A stretch of DNA of 64,000 bases from Bin80 sp965220365 (GTDB taxonomy: Bacteria; Bacteroidota; Rhodothermia; Rhodothermales; Bin80), in the NCBI GenBank assembly GCA_965220365.1, contig OZ244823.1:248001-312000 (forward strand). The letters run 5' to 3'. The notes beneath the pieces were generated by a model. The model did no database searches and had not been told where the DNA came from. It saw only the letters and a list, made by a program, of their open reading frames with translations. Positions 1 through 10,175 of this stretch are shown one piece after another. The stretch's first letter is position 1. Every line of letters begins with the position of its first letter. The translations under genes were made by a program, and so were the position numbers.

Positions 1-157
1 CGGCATTGGCCGACTGGCCGGCCCTGCTATGGAGGGGATCGCTCGCCAGCCGGAAGCAACCAGTAATATTCGAGACAATATGATCGTTGCTGCAGCTCTA
101 ATTGAGGGGGCAGCATTATTCGGACTGATCATCTGCTTCTTCCTTGCCATTAAATAG
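1..157 (+). CDS. atpE: ATP synthase F0 subunit c, C-terminal part
   Basis: Partial gene entering from the left edge; reading from base 2 gives 51 codons and a TAG stop at 155-157. Subunit c forms the proton-carrying rotor ring of the membrane F0 sector. The visible part holds the polar loop with the conserved RQPE (residues 15-18 of the fragment) and the second transmembrane helix. That helix contains the proton-binding glutamate in LIEGAALFGLI. It lies 12 bases before atpF in the same direction, the usual c-b-delta-alpha-gamma order. The N-terminal helix is outside the window. Confidence 0.93.
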   Translation, partial: GIGRLAGPAMEGIARQPEATSNIRDNMIVAAALIEGAALFGLIICFFLAIK

Positions 158-169
158 TAGACGTTCATT

Positions 170-703
170 ATGGTGCTCGCCGCAGATCTACTAAGTGCGA
201 ATTTCGGTCTGGTCATCTGGCTGGCTGTCGTATTTCTGGCCCTTTTGCTCCTGCTTCGGCGGTATGCATGGGGACCGATCACCACGGCTTTGTCCGAGCG
301 TGAGAAAACCATTGCAGCCTCTATAAACCGGGCCGAGGAAGCTCTTGCAGAAAGCAAGCGCTTGCAGGAGACCAACCAGCAGGCTCGACGTGAAGCAGAG
401 CGGGACGCACAGCGACTGCTTCGTGAAGCACGCGAAGAGGCGCAGCGAATCCGGGACCAGGAGGTGCAGCGTACACGTGAAGAGATTGCCGCCTCGCGTG
501 AACAGGCCCAGGAAGAGATTGAACGAGACAAGGAACGTGCTCTGCAGGAGCTTCGAAGTGAAGTTGCTGACTTAGCCATCCTTGCCGCCGGAAAGGTGCT
601 CCAGGAGAACCTGGATACCCCACGCCAGCGCACGCTCGTTGACAATTTTATTGACGGTCTGACTACGACCGGAAGAAACCAGCAGCCTCCCTATCAGGCA
701 TGA
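170..703 (+). CDS. atpF: ATP synthase F0 subunit b
   Basis: Peripheral stalk subunit of F0F1 ATP synthase (177 aa). One N-terminal membrane helix (about residues 8-30, FGLVIWLAVVFLALLLLL) is followed by a long, highly charged Arg/Glu-rich coiled coil (about 40-150) that dimerises and reaches F1. Length and layout fit the family. The stop overlaps the atpH start by four bases (ATGA), indicating translational coupling. No good Shine-Dalgarno sequence is seen before the ATG at 170, as is common in this lineage. Confidence 0.95.
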   Translation: MVLAADLLSANFGLVIWLAVVFLALLLLLRRYAWGPITTALSEREKTIAASINRAEEALAESKRLQETNQQARREAERDAQRLLREAREEAQRIRDQEVQRTREEIAASREQAQEEIERDKERALQELRSEVADLAILAAGKVLQENLDTPRQRTLVDNFIDGLTTTGRNQQPPYQA

Positions 704-1233
704 CCTCTTCCGTGGTTGCCCAGCGCTATGCACAGGCGCTCTACAACGAGACTGCAGCAATCTCCTCGGTCACTGATGATGTGACCCTGCTCATCCAGAC
801 TTTGAACAATTCTCCTGAGCTGGAGCGGTGCCTGAAAAGCCCTGTAATCCCCCGGCAAAAGAAATCTGCCATTCTGCAAACCCTGTTTGCAGAACATGTC
901 CACGCGGTGACGCTGCGTTTTCTGCAGATGCTGGTTCAGCGAGGCAGAGAACCGCTGCTCAGCACAATTCTGGACCGGTTTCTGGTCCTGACCGATGAGT
1001 CGCAGGGAATCACTCCGGTGCACGCCCGTGTCTATTCGGAGTTGTTCACGGATGAGCAGGCCCGCCTGCAAAGTGTGCTGAGTACCAGACTAAACCGTAC
1101 TGTGCGGCTTCAGGTGACGGAAGATCCAACCCTGATGGGCGGGATTGTACTGGAAATTGGAGATACGGTATATGACGGCAGTGTGCAGCATCAACTCTCG
1201 CTGCTCCAGGGGCATCTGCATGTACAGACCTAA
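700..1233 (+). CDS. atpH: ATP synthase F1 subunit delta
   Basis: Delta (OSCP-like) subunit, 177 aa, which connects the peripheral stalk to the top of the alpha3-beta3 head. The N-terminal helical part starts SSVVAQRYAQALYN, the typical delta signature. The C-terminal part ends with the conserved LMGGIVLEIGDTVYDGSV segment (about residues 144-161). It overlaps atpF by four bases and is followed 14 bases later by atpA. Length is normal for the family. Confidence 0.95.
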   Translation: MTSSVVAQRYAQALYNETAAISSVTDDVTLLIQTLNNSPELERCLKSPVIPRQKKSAILQTLFAEHVHAVTLRFLQMLVQRGREPLLSTILDRFLVLTDESQGITPVHARVYSELFTDEQARLQSVLSTRLNRTVRLQVTEDPTLMGGIVLEIGDTVYDGSVQHQLSLLQGHLHVQT

Positions 1234-1247
1234 TTAATAATTATGAA

Positions 1248-2843
1248 ATGACAACAGCTATACGACCAGATGAAGTCACAGCACTCCTCAGGCAGGAGCT
1301 CGGTGGCTTTGAGTCCACTACGGATATATATGAAGTGGGCACTGTCCTACAGGTGGGAGACGGCATCGCCCGGATTTACGGTCTGTCACAGGTGCAGGCT
1401 GGAGAATTGATTGTGTTCCCGGAACGCGATGTGACCGGCATGATCCTGAACCTGGAAGAAGACAGTGTAGGGGCAGTTCTCTTTGGAGAGGTACAGGAAG
1501 TCAAAGAAGGCGATCAGGCACGTCGAACCCGCCGGATTGCCTCCATCCAGGTGAGAGAAAGTATGCTGGGGCGGGTCATCGACCCACTTGGAAATGTGCT
1601 TGATGGCAAGGGTGCACTCACCGGTGAGACCTGTGAAATGCCCCTTGAGCGCAAAGCACCCGGTGTCATTTATCGCCAACCCGTATCCGAACCTCTCATA
1701 ACCGGAATCAAGGCAATTGACTCTATGATCCCGATTGGCCGTGGACAACGGGAATTGGTGATCGGGGACCGGCAAACCGGCAAAACTGCCGTATTGATTG
1801 ATACGATCATCAGTCAGCGTTCCACCCATGAGACCGATGCACCGGTCTACTGCATCTATGTTGCGATTGGGCAAAAAGCCTCTACGGTTGCACAGGTTGC
1901 CCGTGCGCTGGAGGAAAATGACGCAATGGACTACACGGTGATTGTGAATGCACCGGCTTCGGTTGCCGCTCCACTCCAGTTTATTGCACCGTTTGCTGGT
2001 GCCTGCATCGGTGAATACTTTCGGGACACAGGGCGCCATGCACTGGTCATTTATGACGATTTGTCCAAGCAGGCCGTAGCATACCGGCAGGTTTCTCTTC
2101 TGCTGCGGCGTCCACCCGGACGTGAGGCCTACCCGGGAGATGTTTTCTACCTCCACAGCCGCCTTCTTGAGCGTGCAGCCAAGATCACGGCAAGCCAAGA
2201 GATTGCATCACAAATGAACGACCTGCCTGATTCGCTGAAGGACAAGGTCCAAGGAGGAGGATCTCTAACGGCTCTGCCCGTTATCGAAACGCAGGCCGGA
2301 GCTGTCGACGCATATATCCCGACCAATGTGATTTCCATTACGGACGGTCAGATTTACCTGGAGCCCGACCTGTTCAATGCGGGCATACGCCCGGCGATCA
2401 ATGTAGGGATTTCTGTGAGTCGTGTCGGTGGCAGTGCACAGATCAAGGCAATGAAGTCTGCTGCGGGGATGCTGCGGTTGGATCTGGCCCAATACCGGGA
2501 ACTGGAAGCGTTCTCCAAGTTCGGATCTGATCTCGATCCTGCGACACAGAGGCAACTGCGACGCGGTGAATGCCTTGTGGAATTACTCAAACAGGGGCAA
2601 TTCGCGCCTGTACCTGTCGAAGAGCAGGTTGCCATAATCTTTATCGGCAGTGAAGGCCTTCTGGATACAGTCGCTGTGTCTGACATTGATCGCTTCGAGG
2701 CAGAGCTCCTTGAAAACCTCAGAGTTCGCGCTGCAGATGCCCTTGCCAGCATTCGAGACACCGGCGTGTTGACCGATGAAGCCAAAGAGGCGTTCCGTCA
2801 GGAGGCAAAACGACTCGTTGAACTTTACGCTGCGAAAGCCTGA
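1248..2843 (+). CDS. atpA: ATP synthase F1 subunit alpha
   Basis: Alpha subunit of the F1 head (531 aa), a non-catalytic nucleotide-binding subunit. The N-terminal beta-barrel is followed by a nucleotide-binding domain with Walker A GDRQTGKT (about residues 172-179), a Walker B-like LVIYDDLSKQA, and the alpha signature PAINVGISVSRVGG. The C-terminal helical domain is complete. Its stop shares one base with the atpG start (TGATG). No beta (atpD) or epsilon (atpC) gene follows atpG, a split arrangement known in Bacteroidota relatives. Confidence 0.97.
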   Translation: MTTAIRPDEVTALLRQELGGFESTTDIYEVGTVLQVGDGIARIYGLSQVQAGELIVFPERDVTGMILNLEEDSVGAVLFGEVQEVKEGDQARRTRRIASIQVRESMLGRVIDPLGNVLDGKGALTGETCEMPLERKAPGVIYRQPVSEPLITGIKAIDSMIPIGRGQRELVIGDRQTGKTAVLIDTIISQRSTHETDAPVYCIYVAIGQKASTVAQVARALEENDAMDYTVIVNAPASVAAPLQFIAPFAGACIGEYFRDTGRHALVIYDDLSKQAVAYRQVSLLLRRPPGREAYPGDVFYLHSRLLERAAKITASQEIASQMNDLPDSLKDKVQGGGSLTALPVIETQAGAVDAYIPTNVISITDGQIYLEPDLFNAGIRPAINVGISVSRVGGSAQIKAMKSAAGMLRLDLAQYRELEAFSKFGSDLDPATQRQLRRGECLVELLKQGQFAPVPVEEQVAIIFIGSEGLLDTVAVSDIDRFEAELLENLRVRAADALASIRDTGVLTDEAKEAFRQEAKRLVELYAAKA

Positions 2844-3766
2844 TGGCAACCCTGCGTGACATTCGGACACGTATTGGCTCCGTCCAGAATACGCAACAGG
2901 TCACACGGGCCATGAAGATGGTCGCGGCAGCAAAACTGCGCCGGGCTCAGGAAGATATTTTCAAGACGAGACCGTACGCTTATAAGATTGGCGAAATCAT
3001 TGAGCACCTCAAACGTCAGGGCGCGGTAGAGTCACACCCGCTGCTTCGGGAACGCGAAGAGATAAAGGGAGCCCTGATCATTGTCGTTACAGGAGATCGT
3101 GGATTGGCGGGTGCCTTTAACAGTAATGTGATCAAAACCGCTGAGTCGCTGATTCACTCAAACTACTCCGAACTCCATGCAAACGGGACATTGCAGATTG
3201 TTGGGGCAGGACGTAAGGGAGCCGAGCATTTCCGTAAGCGCGGATATAAGATGGCGGCAGACCTCAGCGATGTATTCAAGGAGTTAACATTCGATACCGC
3301 TCTTGACATTGGAAACTTGGCGATAAAGGGCTTTCTGGAAGGAGACTGGGACGAAGTCAAGATCGTCTACAACGAATTCAAAAACACCATCGCCCAAAAC
3401 CGGATTACTGCTCCGCTGATTCCAGTGCCTCCAGAGCAGTTTCGGACCCCGGTGATGCTTCAGGAAGATTTAATGGCCCCAGAGATTCAGGACTGCTACC
3501 GAGCGGATTATATCTTCAACCCCGACTCTGCAAATATCTTGAATGCTCTCGTTCCACGATTCGTGAATTTTGAGATCTGGCGTGCTTTGCTGGAATCCTC
3601 TGCTGCTGAGCATGGGGCGCGTATGGTTGCAATGGATAATGCCACGGCGAACGCTAAGGAACTCCTGCGCGCATTACGCCTCCAATATAATCGCGCCCGT
3701 CAGAGCGCAATCACGACAGAGATCCTGGAAATCATCAGTGGCGCAAACGCCCTGGAGGAGGGTTGA
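2843..3766 (+). CDS. atpG: ATP synthase F1 subunit gamma
   Basis: Central rotor shaft of F1 (307 aa). It begins with the typical N-terminal helix (MATLRDIRTRIGSVQNTQQV, then TRAMKMVAAAKLRRAQ). The Rossmann-like middle contains VVTGDRGLAGAFNSNV. It ends with the conserved C-terminal helix MDNATANAKELL...YNRARQSAITTEILEIISGANAL. It overlaps the atpA stop by one base and is the last gene of the ATP synthase operon here. Confidence 0.96.
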   Translation: MATLRDIRTRIGSVQNTQQVTRAMKMVAAAKLRRAQEDIFKTRPYAYKIGEIIEHLKRQGAVESHPLLREREEIKGALIIVVTGDRGLAGAFNSNVIKTAESLIHSNYSELHANGTLQIVGAGRKGAEHFRKRGYKMAADLSDVFKELTFDTALDIGNLAIKGFLEGDWDEVKIVYNEFKNTIAQNRITAPLIPVPPEQFRTPVMLQEDLMAPEIQDCYRADYIFNPDSANILNALVPRFVNFEIWRALLESSAAEHGARMVAMDNATANAKELLRALRLQYNRARQSAITTEILEIISGANALEEG

Positions 3767-3887
3767 TTGTTGGCCTTTCTTGCTTCCAGCATTTTCGTGA
3801 ATCCTTGAAATCCACTCGATTCCTTGGGGAAACAAGTGGGGGGTTGTTGCCCAAGTTTGCGAATAAGTAGGCGGAGCATTTTCCAGC

Positions 3888-4070
3888 ATGCACAACCCAA
3901 TATGGGTAGATCGGGTAATCCAATCCCTCGACTGGGCACGCGGAGAGCTTCAACTATGCCAGCACGAGGTGGAGCACGGGATTGCAACCATGAAACCCTA
4001 TATCGGCGAAAACCGGCTTCTGCGGGCCAATTCGGCAGCGCTCAAGGCTATAGTCATAGAAACCCAATGA
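3888..4070 (+). CDS. Doubtful small hypothetical protein
   Basis: A 60-codon frame (MHNPIWVDRVIQ...ALKAIVIETQ) between atpG and the disrupted propeller gene. Its composition is protein-like (mixed charged and aliphatic residues), but no family is recognised, there is no clear ribosome binding site, and it lies within inverted copies of CCCAAGTTT that may bound a small mobile repeat. It could be a genuine small gene, cargo of a miniature element, or chance. Confidence 0.25.
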   Translation: MHNPIWVDRVIQSLDWARGELQLCQHEVEHGIATMKPYIGENRLLRANSAALKAIVIETQ

Positions 4071-4110
4071 AATCAACAGCTCGCAACAATCTCCGTTAAC
4101 TGCATCAAAC

Positions 4111-4130
4111 TTGGGTTAGGTTACCCAAGA
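4111..4130 (-). terminator. Hairpin just after the propeller gene stop
   Basis: CTTGGGT and ACCCAAG flank a six-base loop 13 bases after the stop (4143-4145) of the disrupted beta-propeller gene. In the minus direction the hairpin is followed only by TTTG, so it is at best a weak intrinsic terminator. Confidence 0.3.
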
Positions 4131-4410
4131 ACATGAGGGATGCTAATCGCCAAGATCATACACAACAACAATAGGGGCATCGTTATCGTCTCTCCCACTT
4201 GCATAGGCCCGATCACCCTTGACGACCCTCAAATTCATTTGTGGAGGAAGCACAACTTCATATACTGGCTCACTGTCGGAATTCAGAACCGTCCATAGTG
4301 CGATTCCTTTTTCTGTCTGGGTATGCTTAACCCAAATCCTTCCCTGATCGTCTACAGTGAATGTGCTGTAAGCAGGCTTTGTCTCTGGTATTCCCGCCTC
4401 AAGTAGGCTA

Positions 4411-4418
4411 CTTTTTTG
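4411..4418. repeat. 8-bp target duplication, left copy (ISL3)
   Basis: CTTTTTTG, identical to 5823-5830 on the other side of the element. Eight-base duplications are characteristic of ISL3-family insertion. Confidence 0.85.
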
Positions 4419-5822
4419 GGTTCTTGTGCCAATTTTGTGAAAACATGATTTTCACTGCATTCTGGGGGAGAGGTCCAGCCCTCCGAGATGGAAGTAAATG
4501 GCGGTGGCAAATCGTTCATTATTTCGGAATCCACGGGAGCGTACTTTGACGGTTTTTATGCGGCTGTTGATGCTTTCGGCCGGGCCATTACTAACCTTGA
4601 GAATAATCGCATTGATGATTCCCCACAGATGTTTTTTAATGGTTTTGGCGGCTTCCTTCACCGGCTCCAAGCGGCAGCGCATGGCCCAGGAGAGCCACTT
4701 TTCCCAGCCCTTGCGGGCCCAGGTGGGATGCACATAATGCCATAGATTTCGGGCCATCTCCTTGATTGCCCATGCCCGGGCAGTTTTCAATGAACTGTTC
4801 TTCAACGACTGGAACCGCTTTTTCTGCTTCTTGGACATATTTTCCCGGTTCGTTAGCCAGTCGTACTTACTTCCGGTGAGGGTTGTGTCGCCTTCGGCGC
4901 GTAGCGCCTTGTGCTCCTGGCGGCGCACTTTGTCCACGGCCTCCCCCAGATACTTCGCCACATGAAACCGGTCAAACGCAATCTTCTTCTCTGCATCGGG
5001 AACACACGCGAAGGTGGACGACACGTAGGCGGGCCACATGTCCATGCTCACGCTCTCAATTCCCGCCAATTGTTCGGAGCTGAGACGTTGATACCAGTGC
5101 TTTAGCACATCTTTCGTGCGACCGATCCCCACATACAGGACCTGACCTGACTTCGCATTGGACACGATCGTCACGTATTTGTGCCGCTTGCGAAAGGAGG
5201 TCTCATCCACGCAAATGTGCGGAATGATCTCCGTTTGTCTGCGATCAAGTCCACGTGCTACCGCATGCTCCATGATCCGTGAGACCGCTTTCCAGCCCAC
5301 CCCAAGCTGGCGAGACACCGCCGATACACTCGCCTCACGAAGCCAGCCAATCACCATCTCTTCAAAACCATAGGTGAACCGGGAACTCGGCGAAGCCCAG
5401 GGAACCTCCACCGTCCGAACCCCATGCGCAGGACATTTTACCCGCGGGATTCGGGCGATCAGTTCCGTACGATACGTACACGTATCAAGATGACGCCAGG
5501 AACGCGCCGTGCGCAAATCATAAAATGGACAAACCTCCTTACACTGCGGACAGGCCAGCGAAGACGTATCCGAGCAGGTTAACATGACCCGTCGTACACG
5601 ATCTGGATTATCATACTCATCCGATAGAATCTCCCACGGTGAGCCCAGACCTAAACTCCCGCGGACGCCCTCTTGATTCGTTTTCATTGTATGCGTATCT
5701 GCTTTGGTTAATCTCCTCGGAATGACGACCAGAAACAAATGGAAAATGATCCCAAATCATGACCGCCTTATTCCCAATTTGCCTAAATTTACAGATCCGA
5801 TCACAATAATGGGTGAAGACCC
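4419..5822 (-). mobile_element. ISL3-family insertion sequence
   Basis: 1404-bp element. Its ends are imperfect inverted repeats: 4419 onward reads GGTTCTTGTGCCAATTTTGT and 5822 inward on the minus strand reads GGGTCTTCACCCATTATTGT. They match at 16 of the first 22 positions and have the GGnTCTT start usual for ISL3. It is flanked by a perfect 8-bp duplication, CTTTTTTG. It contains one intact transposase gene and interrupts the beta-propeller gene; removing it restores the frame. The intact transposase and perfect duplication suggest a recent insertion. Confidence 0.9.
4452..5687 (-). CDS. ISL3-family transposase
   Basis: DDE transposase of about 411 aa, starting at the ATG at 5685-5687 (MKTNQEGVRG); a longer in-frame start at 5738 adds 17 unlikely residues. 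The N-terminal zinc-ribbon-like part has paired cysteines (CPQCKEVC, then KCPAHG), followed by a helix-turn-helix (VSAVSRQLGVGWKAVSRIM). The DDE_Tnp_ISL3 catalytic core includes ICVDETSFRKRHKYVTIV, VSMDMWPAYV and FDRFHVAKYL, and the C-terminal SNGPAESINSRIK is typical. It fills the element almost end to end and appears intact. Confidence 0.93.
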   Translation of the reverse strand: MKTNQEGVRGSLGLGSPWEILSDEYDNPDRVRRVMLTCSDTSSLACPQCKEVCPFYDLRTARSWRHLDTCTYRTELIARIPRVKCPAHGVRTVEVPWASPSSRFTYGFEEMVIGWLREASVSAVSRQLGVGWKAVSRIMEHAVARGLDRRQTEIIPHICVDETSFRKRHKYVTIVSNAKSGQVLYVGIGRTKDVLKHWYQRLSSEQLAGIESVSMDMWPAYVSSTFACVPDAEKKIAFDRFHVAKYLGEAVDKVRRQEHKALRAEGDTTLTGSKYDWLTNRENMSKKQKKRFQSLKNSSLKTARAWAIKEMARNLWHYVHPTWARKGWEKWLSWAMRCRLEPVKEAAKTIKKHLWGIINAIILKVSNGPAESINSRIKTVKVRSRGFRNNERFATAIYFHLGGLDLSPRMQ

Positions 5823-5830
5823 CTTTTTTG
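5823..5830. repeat. 8-bp target duplication, right copy (ISL3)
   Basis: CTTTTTTG, the second copy of 4411-4418. It lies inside the codons for SQK of the propeller gene. Confidence 0.85.
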
Positions 5831-6071
5831 GGACGCGGACATGTGCTGCATCCGTTCGTTCAACATAGCTTCGGTTACAGGGATTGGTCGGTGTGGATAA
5901 CGAATTCTCCCAACAAAATCACCTTCAAATGTATGAATTGCAACGTTGATTGAATCATTCCAACCAGAATATAATAACCCTCCAGGGCCAGACTGGATAA
6001 AGGAGTCTCGACTATACGGTAGTATCATGACCGATATCCCGGTAGCAGAAGCAGTCATCAAATATCTGGTC

Positions 6072-6075
6072 ATAG
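6072..6075. repeat. 4-bp target duplication, left copy (IS1634-type)
   Basis: ATAG (CTAT on the minus strand), matching 10172-10175. Keeping one copy restores the propeller reading frame across the junction, which supports these element boundaries. Confidence 0.75.
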
Positions 6076-6122
6076 CCCAAGTTTAACATAAAATACTGAT
6101 TCCAGCGTTGAGCGGGGGCTTC

Positions 6123-6139
6123 CGGCCTGATTCAGGCCG
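6123..6139 (-). terminator. Hairpin downstream of the IS1634 transposase
   Basis: Inverted repeat CGGCCTGA/TTCAGGCCG about 37 bases after the transposase stop, inside the element. There is no strong T-run in the minus direction, so termination is only suggested. Confidence 0.35.
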
Positions 6140-6175
6140 ATTAGGGCACTACCGATTGGCATGGATTGGGTCTGT

Positions 6176-7990
6176 TCAGATCGTGGTGATTTCCGTTTCG
6201 AGTGGACGCGGATCGATCTTCAGCGCCTCGTAAATTTCGCGTTGATCTGCATCGGGATCCGAGGTGAGGCGCGTGTGCAGGGCTACGTGATCGTTTCGTG
6301 TTTGATGGATGGTAGCCCGTCGTTGGGACGAGAGCACATTGCGAATGGTGGTCCAACTCCAGGAGATTCCCTGTTGCCGCAGGTAGGTTCGCACCACCTG
6401 TACGACCTGATACGCAAGCACAGTGATGAACAGATGCCCTTGGGTGCGTTGATCGGTTTGGTGAAAGATAGGCCGCAATCCCAACTCACTCTTGAGCGAG
6501 CGGAACACGGCCTCCAGATCCGTCAGCATGATATAGGTCTGCCACAGCTGAGCGGTGGAAAACTCCATGACATTGGTCCTCAAGCTGTAGGTGCCGGGAT
6601 CGGTCCACATCGAATTCGCTTTCGGCCGCGCACGCCACTTCACCTGCACCGCCTTCTCTTGCTTCTCATCGGCAATCACCTCAATGTCGTAGTGCTGTCC
6701 AATCCCACCACTGCTTTTCTTGAATCGTCCAATCCGCTCCCAAATCCGCGAAAGCTTCTTCGTCGTCTTCGGTCGGGATAACCCCTGGTCCAACTGCGTG
6801 AGCTGTGCTTCAAACTTCGCACGACGACGTGCCACCATGGCTTGCTCCTTCTTGATCCGTTGGCTCGAACGACAATAGACCCGGACCTCTTCCGAGTCCC
6901 GGACCTCATACAGTTCTACGCCGTTATCCAACTCGGTCACCTCTTGATCTGCTGGATCAAAGACCCGGGCCCGCTCCCGACTCATCACCAGATATCGGTA
7001 CTTGGCCTGGCGAAGCCATTGCACGTTTTCCGCGGTTGCAATCCCCCGATCCATAATCACAATGGCCTCGTTCGGGGCATCCGCTTCCTGGAGCATCGTT
7101 TGGAGGGTCTCCGGCTCTGCCGTATTGCCGGCATAGATCTTTGAGCGCCGCACAAATCCACTCCCATCCAGAACCAGAGCCAAGGTGATCAGAGGACGAT
7201 CATTCCGCTTCTCCTTGGACCGCCCACGCTTGGCCAACGATTGAGCAGATCCCGATCCCGCCAGATAGGTATTGGTCAGATCCAACAGCGTCACCGTACA
7301 TCCCAATCCAAACAGGGACATGGCTTCGGTGAATACCTGCGATTCAATCGCATCGCGGTGCTTCACCAGTTGATCGGAGGCCCGGTAGAGATGCATCAAA
7401 CTCATGCGCTGGAACGATCCTCCCAGGAATTCCCCAAGACCGCTCTCGTTACAGAGCCACGCATAGGTTGCGCGCTCGGAAGCAGGCTTGGCCAAGCGTC
7501 CGACAATCGCCCCCAATGCCGCATGCTGGGTCTTGGGAGTCATCCCAAGGCCCCGCAACAGCTTCGGGATTCCCAGCTGGTTCAGGGCCCACAAGGACAC
7601 ATGTTCCACCCCCACACTCCGCACCATGCTCATACGGGTAGAGGCGACATCCACCGTGTGCCATCTCGGATCCAGTGGCTCGCCCTGGGCCAGCTTTGCC
7701 TGTCGCAGCCGCTCGGCCTGCTTGGCGAACAACTGCCCAACGATGGCCTCGGCCTGATCCTCCAACGGTTTGGGCAAGGGCGGCAGGAGCGAGACCTGCC
7801 CCTGGAGAAGTTCGTCAATCCGGCGGCAGAGCAGAGGCCAGTCGGATTCCTTGACCGGAAATTGACTTCCCAGATGCAGGAGCGTCTCCTGCTTCACCTT
7901 GGCGCCGTAGCGGACATTGTGAACGAGCCGGAACGCATGATAGGTGGTTCCGTCCTTCATGGTCCGGGTCATGGTTTTTCGGATAAACAT
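6176..7990 (-). CDS. IS1634-family (IS4-like) transposase
   Basis: 604-aa DDE transposase. The start MFIRKTMTRTMKDGTTYHAF matches the usual IS1634 N-terminus (FIRK, then YHAFRLVHNVR). The catalytic region shows LLDLTNTYLAG (first Asp), VIMDRGIATAENVQWL (second Asp with the DRG motif) and YIMLTDLEAVFRSLKSELGLRPIFH (the glutamate and the YREK-like helix). Length is normal and the frame is intact, so the element may still be active. It is transcribed in the same direction as the disrupted host gene. Confidence 0.92.
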   Translation of the reverse strand: MFIRKTMTRTMKDGTTYHAFRLVHNVRYGAKVKQETLLHLGSQFPVKESDWPLLCRRIDELLQGQVSLLPPLPKPLEDQAEAIVGQLFAKQAERLRQAKLAQGEPLDPRWHTVDVASTRMSMVRSVGVEHVSLWALNQLGIPKLLRGLGMTPKTQHAALGAIVGRLAKPASERATYAWLCNESGLGEFLGGSFQRMSLMHLYRASDQLVKHRDAIESQVFTEAMSLFGLGCTVTLLDLTNTYLAGSGSAQSLAKRGRSKEKRNDRPLITLALVLDGSGFVRRSKIYAGNTAEPETLQTMLQEADAPNEAIVIMDRGIATAENVQWLRQAKYRYLVMSRERARVFDPADQEVTELDNGVELYEVRDSEEVRVYCRSSQRIKKEQAMVARRRAKFEAQLTQLDQGLSRPKTTKKLSRIWERIGRFKKSSGGIGQHYDIEVIADEKQEKAVQVKWRARPKANSMWTDPGTYSLRTNVMEFSTAQLWQTYIMLTDLEAVFRSLKSELGLRPIFHQTDQRTQGHLFITVLAYQVVQVVRTYLRQQGISWSWTTIRNVLSSQRRATIHQTRNDHVALHTRLTSDPDADQREIYEALKIDPRPLETEITTI

Positions 7991-8131
7991 GATGGCAGGA
8001 AACGAAGGGGGCCGGCGAAGGTTCCCACAGAAAACGCATTATGGCACTACAATCGTCCGAATCCACGAACGACGCAAAAGGAAATGGGCCAATGCAGGCT
8101 GGAATCAAAGGTTCGGGGCCAAGGTCAGGCG

Positions 8132-8166
8132 AAAAAAAAACTAAAAAAGGCCCCAAAATGGGGCCT
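8132..8166 (-). terminator. Intrinsic terminator inside the IS1634 end
   Basis: AGGCCCC/GGGGCCT stem (8148-8166) with a short A/T loop. On the minus strand it is followed by two T-runs. It sits just inside the element, upstream of the transposase, so it would stop transcription entering from the host gene or the intron. Confidence 0.75.
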
Positions 8167-8250
8167 CGTGTAGAGTCAGGGGGCGGCGCGGTACTCTTAG
8201 GATCCGGTGGCTCATCCGTCACTTTCGTTCCGGGCCTCAGTCCGGCTTCC

Positions 8251-9663
<1,413 letters not shown>

Positions 9664-10171
9664 GTCCCTTTTTCCTTTACCTGCCATGCCCGATTCAGGA
9701 CCCCTTCCCTCGACAGGCATTACCCTGCGTCTTCAGTAATACGGGCCCATCCGCCACCCTACCGGCCCGGCCTGTCCCTCGCAGGATGCCAGTTTGCCTC
9801 GTGCAAAGGCACCGATAGGGCTTCCCGTGTTGCCACGCTTTCCATCTTCCAGACGTGCCAGCGTCAATACCCCGGCGAGACATGTCGGTGCATACATCGT
9901 TCGCTTCCCGATCACATGGCAGACTTCCCCATATTAACGGAAGGTCGTCTCTCGCATTACCCGTTTCGAGGCCTGCTCGACGTTCACGCGTGTTCTGGCC
10001 CGCCTGCTCGCTAAGCCACCTTAAATGTGGCCCGTTTACTCCGAAGTGCTTCATGCTATGTCGTTACCTCCATAACACGCTACGAATGCTACCATTTGGA
10101 ACGATAGTTAATGGGCGGGTTTCGCACCCGCTAGGAAAACGCGCCTTTCCACGGCGCACGTTAAACTTGGG

Positions 10172-10175
10172 ATAG
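10172..10175. repeat. 4-bp target duplication, right copy (IS1634-type)
   Basis: ATAG, the second copy of 6072-6075. Confidence 0.75.

Larger units (their letters stand above)
3767..4142. other. Intergenic region after atpG
   Basis: About 375 bases between atpG and the tail of the disrupted beta-propeller gene. It holds one doubtful 60-codon frame (listed separately). The nine-base word CCCAAGTTT occurs at 3850-3858 and, inverted, at 4107-4115; the same word starts the terminal repeats of the nearby IS1634-family element. I see no convincing atp operon terminator. Confidence 0.5.

Noticed and set aside
6097..8108. TGATTCCAGC inverted pair taken as the IS1634 ends
   Set aside because: These copies have no matching flanking duplication. 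Ends at 6076 and 10171 give a 13-bp repeat after intron removal, a CTAT duplication and a restored host frame.
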